Of a stretch of 31,354 nucleotides of DNA, positions 30,424 to 31,354 are shown piece by piece. Origin of the DNA: Ghiorsea sp. (GTDB taxonomy: Bacteria; Pseudomonadota; Zetaproteobacteria; Mariprofundales; Mariprofundaceae); NCBI GenBank assembly GCA_027019685.1, contig JALUWH010000284.1:1-31354 (forward strand), given 5' to 3'. Each line of letters begins with the position of its first letter. Within the stretch, counting starts at the first letter, position 1. Both the position numbers and the translations under genes were made by a program. The notes under the pieces are model-generated. The model was not told the origin of the DNA and ran no database searches. It saw only the letters and a list, made by a program, of their open reading frames with translations.

Positions 30424-31029
30424 ATGGATAATTTAGACGCAGCAAAACAAGCCATTCAAAAAGCTTGGCCTGCAATTAAATCAGAGTGTCTTTCAGTCTT
30501 AAGCTCTGAGTTACATTATCAAGCCATGATTTATCATTTACTGCGAACAGAAGGACATGTTCCGTTAAAGCAAATTGGCATGAATGTGAAAATGTGGATA
30601 GATAGCCCCATATCAAAGCTTTTTCAAACTTTAGACAAGAAAAAACATAAAAACTTTCAAGGTGGGTTTGAGCCAATTCCAGATATAGTTATCTTTAAGT
30701 CATCCGTTCATGGCGACTGGCGGCGACGTAACAACCGTAAAACGCTATCCTCTATGCTTATTGCAATTGAAGTCAAAGCATCAGAAAGAGAAAAAAGTAG
30801 GTTGCAACCATCAGAAATCTTACTAGATATTCAAAAGCTTGCGGCTCATAGGGAAGAAGTTGTAGCTAGAGGGCATGATATGTACCCTTTAATGTTAATT
30901 ATAGACTCTGCCCCTAAACAAGAGGAAAGGATGACCCCAAGCGCCTTGGAAAAATCTCAAGCTCTGGCTATAAAGCTTAATGTCGGCCTCTTATATGTAT
31001 CACCTGATAATGAGGTTTATAGTATCTAA
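30424..31029 (+). CDS. PD-(D/E)XK nuclease-like hypothetical protein
   Basis: 201 residues from the ATG at 30424 (AGAGG five bases before; a GTG two codons earlier is possible). The sequence PIPDIVIFKSS (D87) followed by MLIAIEVKASE (E116, K118) has the D...ExK spacing and strand pattern of the PD-(D/E)XK nuclease fold, with an early acidic residue in a helix (E29, SELHYQAMIYHLL). A typical helix with DIQKLAAHREEV follows. The family is not recognised and no methylase or helicase partner is present, so the target is unknown. Divergent from icd. Confidence 0.6.
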   Translation: MDNLDAAKQAIQKAWPAIKSECLSVLSSELHYQAMIYHLLRTEGHVPLKQIGMNVKMWIDSPISKLFQTLDKKKHKNFQGGFEPIPDIVIFKSSVHGDWRRRNNRKTLSSMLIAIEVKASEREKSRLQPSEILLDIQKLAAHREEVVARGHDMYPLMLIIDSAPKQEERMTPSALEKSQALAIKLNVGLLYVSPDNEVYSI

Positions 31030-31094
31030 AGCAAAACTAACAACTTAACATTAACTGCTTCATCTATATTCTTTGCTTAGAATAACGGAAATCG

Positions 31095-31110
31095 GGGACA
31101 GTATACTTAT
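31095..31110 (+). other. GGGGACAGTATACTTA motif
   Basis: I recall this motif, with small changes, near REP-associated (IS200-like) transposase genes in several bacteria, but cannot confirm it here. No transposase gene is present, so it could be a solo remnant of such an element. Confidence 0.3.
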
Positions 31111-31129
31111 TAACTGATTGCCTAACTGG

Positions 31130-31224
31130 ATACCCGCCTTCGCGAGTATGACGATATTAAACAAGCCTGTCATTTCGACCGTAGTGGAGAAATCTTAGAC
31201 CTCTCAACTTCGTTCGAGGTGACA
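31130..31224. repeat. Palindromic dispersed repeats before the permease gene
   Basis: First hairpin: ATACCCGC, loop CTTC, GCGAGTAT (31130-31149), 8 bp with one mismatch. Second element: TGTCATTTCGACC (31168-31180) to TGACA (end 31224), containing ACCTC/GAGGT arms (31199-31203 and 31216-31220). The second is the same family as 27896-28056. Confidence 0.65.
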
Positions 31225-31263
31225 AGAGCTTTACTTCTTATTCTCTCACAACAATATCCAACC

Positions 31264-31354
31264 ATGTTTGAACAAGCCCTACTCTTTGCTATCGCTTTGA
31301 TTGCCAATACATTCTCGTCTTTGGCGGGTGGTGGTGCAGGCTTGATTCAGTTGC
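31264..31354 (+). CDS. TauE/SafE-family permease, N-terminal fragment
   Basis: The frame from the ATG at 31264 runs off the window. The visible 30 residues are hydrophobic: FEQALLFAIALIANTFSS then LAGGGAGLIQL, which matches the conserved first helix and Gly-rich turn of the TauE/SafE (TSUP, DUF81) transporters. No clear ribosome-binding site is seen. Confidence 0.7.
   Translation, partial: MFEQALLFAIALIANTFSSLAGGGAGLIQL

Overview
The window looks like chromosomal DNA of a moderately AT-rich proteobacterium (my rough estimate is about 40% GC). The conserved runs lepA-lepB-DUF4845-rnc, rlmN/pilW/rodZ, nfeD-qmcA and ypjD-corB/hlyC, together with a monomeric NADP-isocitrate dehydrogenase, suggest Gamma- or Zetaproteobacteria. 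That placement is inference; no rRNA or other marker RNA gene is present.

Left edge (1-1422): the C-terminal part of a filamentous-phage (gpII/X-like) replication protein, then an opposing small HTH protein, then at 1357-1384 a near-consensus dif (XerCD) site. I read this as the end of an inovirus-type prophage integrated at the chromosomal dif site, which would place the window at the replication terminus. Next (1423-6531) come a leftward operon (ATP-grasp protein, then TIGR04283- and TIGR04282-type glycosyltransferases) and a divergent rightward operon (rlmN, mtnP, pilW-like, rodZ-like). The two glycosyltransferase families and an MTA-phosphorylase-like enzyme recall arsenosugar-type gene neighbourhoods, but no radical-SAM ArsS is present here.

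Central housekeeping block (7428-21139): lepA-lepB-DUF4845-rnc (leftward); a possible CDP-alcohol cassette (PHP-like protein and CDP-alcohol phosphatidyltransferase, divergent from a cytidylyltransferase); nfeD-qmcA; a ychJ-like gene; a TPR gene apparently broken by a third copy of a 5-bp repeat; ypjD-corB-phzF (leftward); and a dicarboxylate/amino-acid symporter followed by a zinc-ribbon membrane protein, closed by a perfect 12-bp hairpin.

Accessory region (21181-27851), interrupted by ilvD: a translationally coupled pair (GRDP-like Cys-rich-tailed protein and a tandem zinc-domain protein) divergent from a small unknown protein that runs directly into ilvD; then a YefM-YoeB module, a degenerate second copy of the ilvD 3' end, a SulP transporter, a Phd/RelE-type module and a TerB-like protein. 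The repeated ilvD tail suggests that DNA was inserted or exchanged at the ilvD 3' end.

Right end (27852-31354): REP-like dispersed repeats, icd (leftward), a PD-(D/E)XK-like nuclease candidate, more palindromic repeats, and the start of a TauE/SafE-family permease cut by the window edge. I saw no tRNA, rRNA, CRISPR array or complete insertion sequence. No gene-free stretch exceeds about 260 bases.
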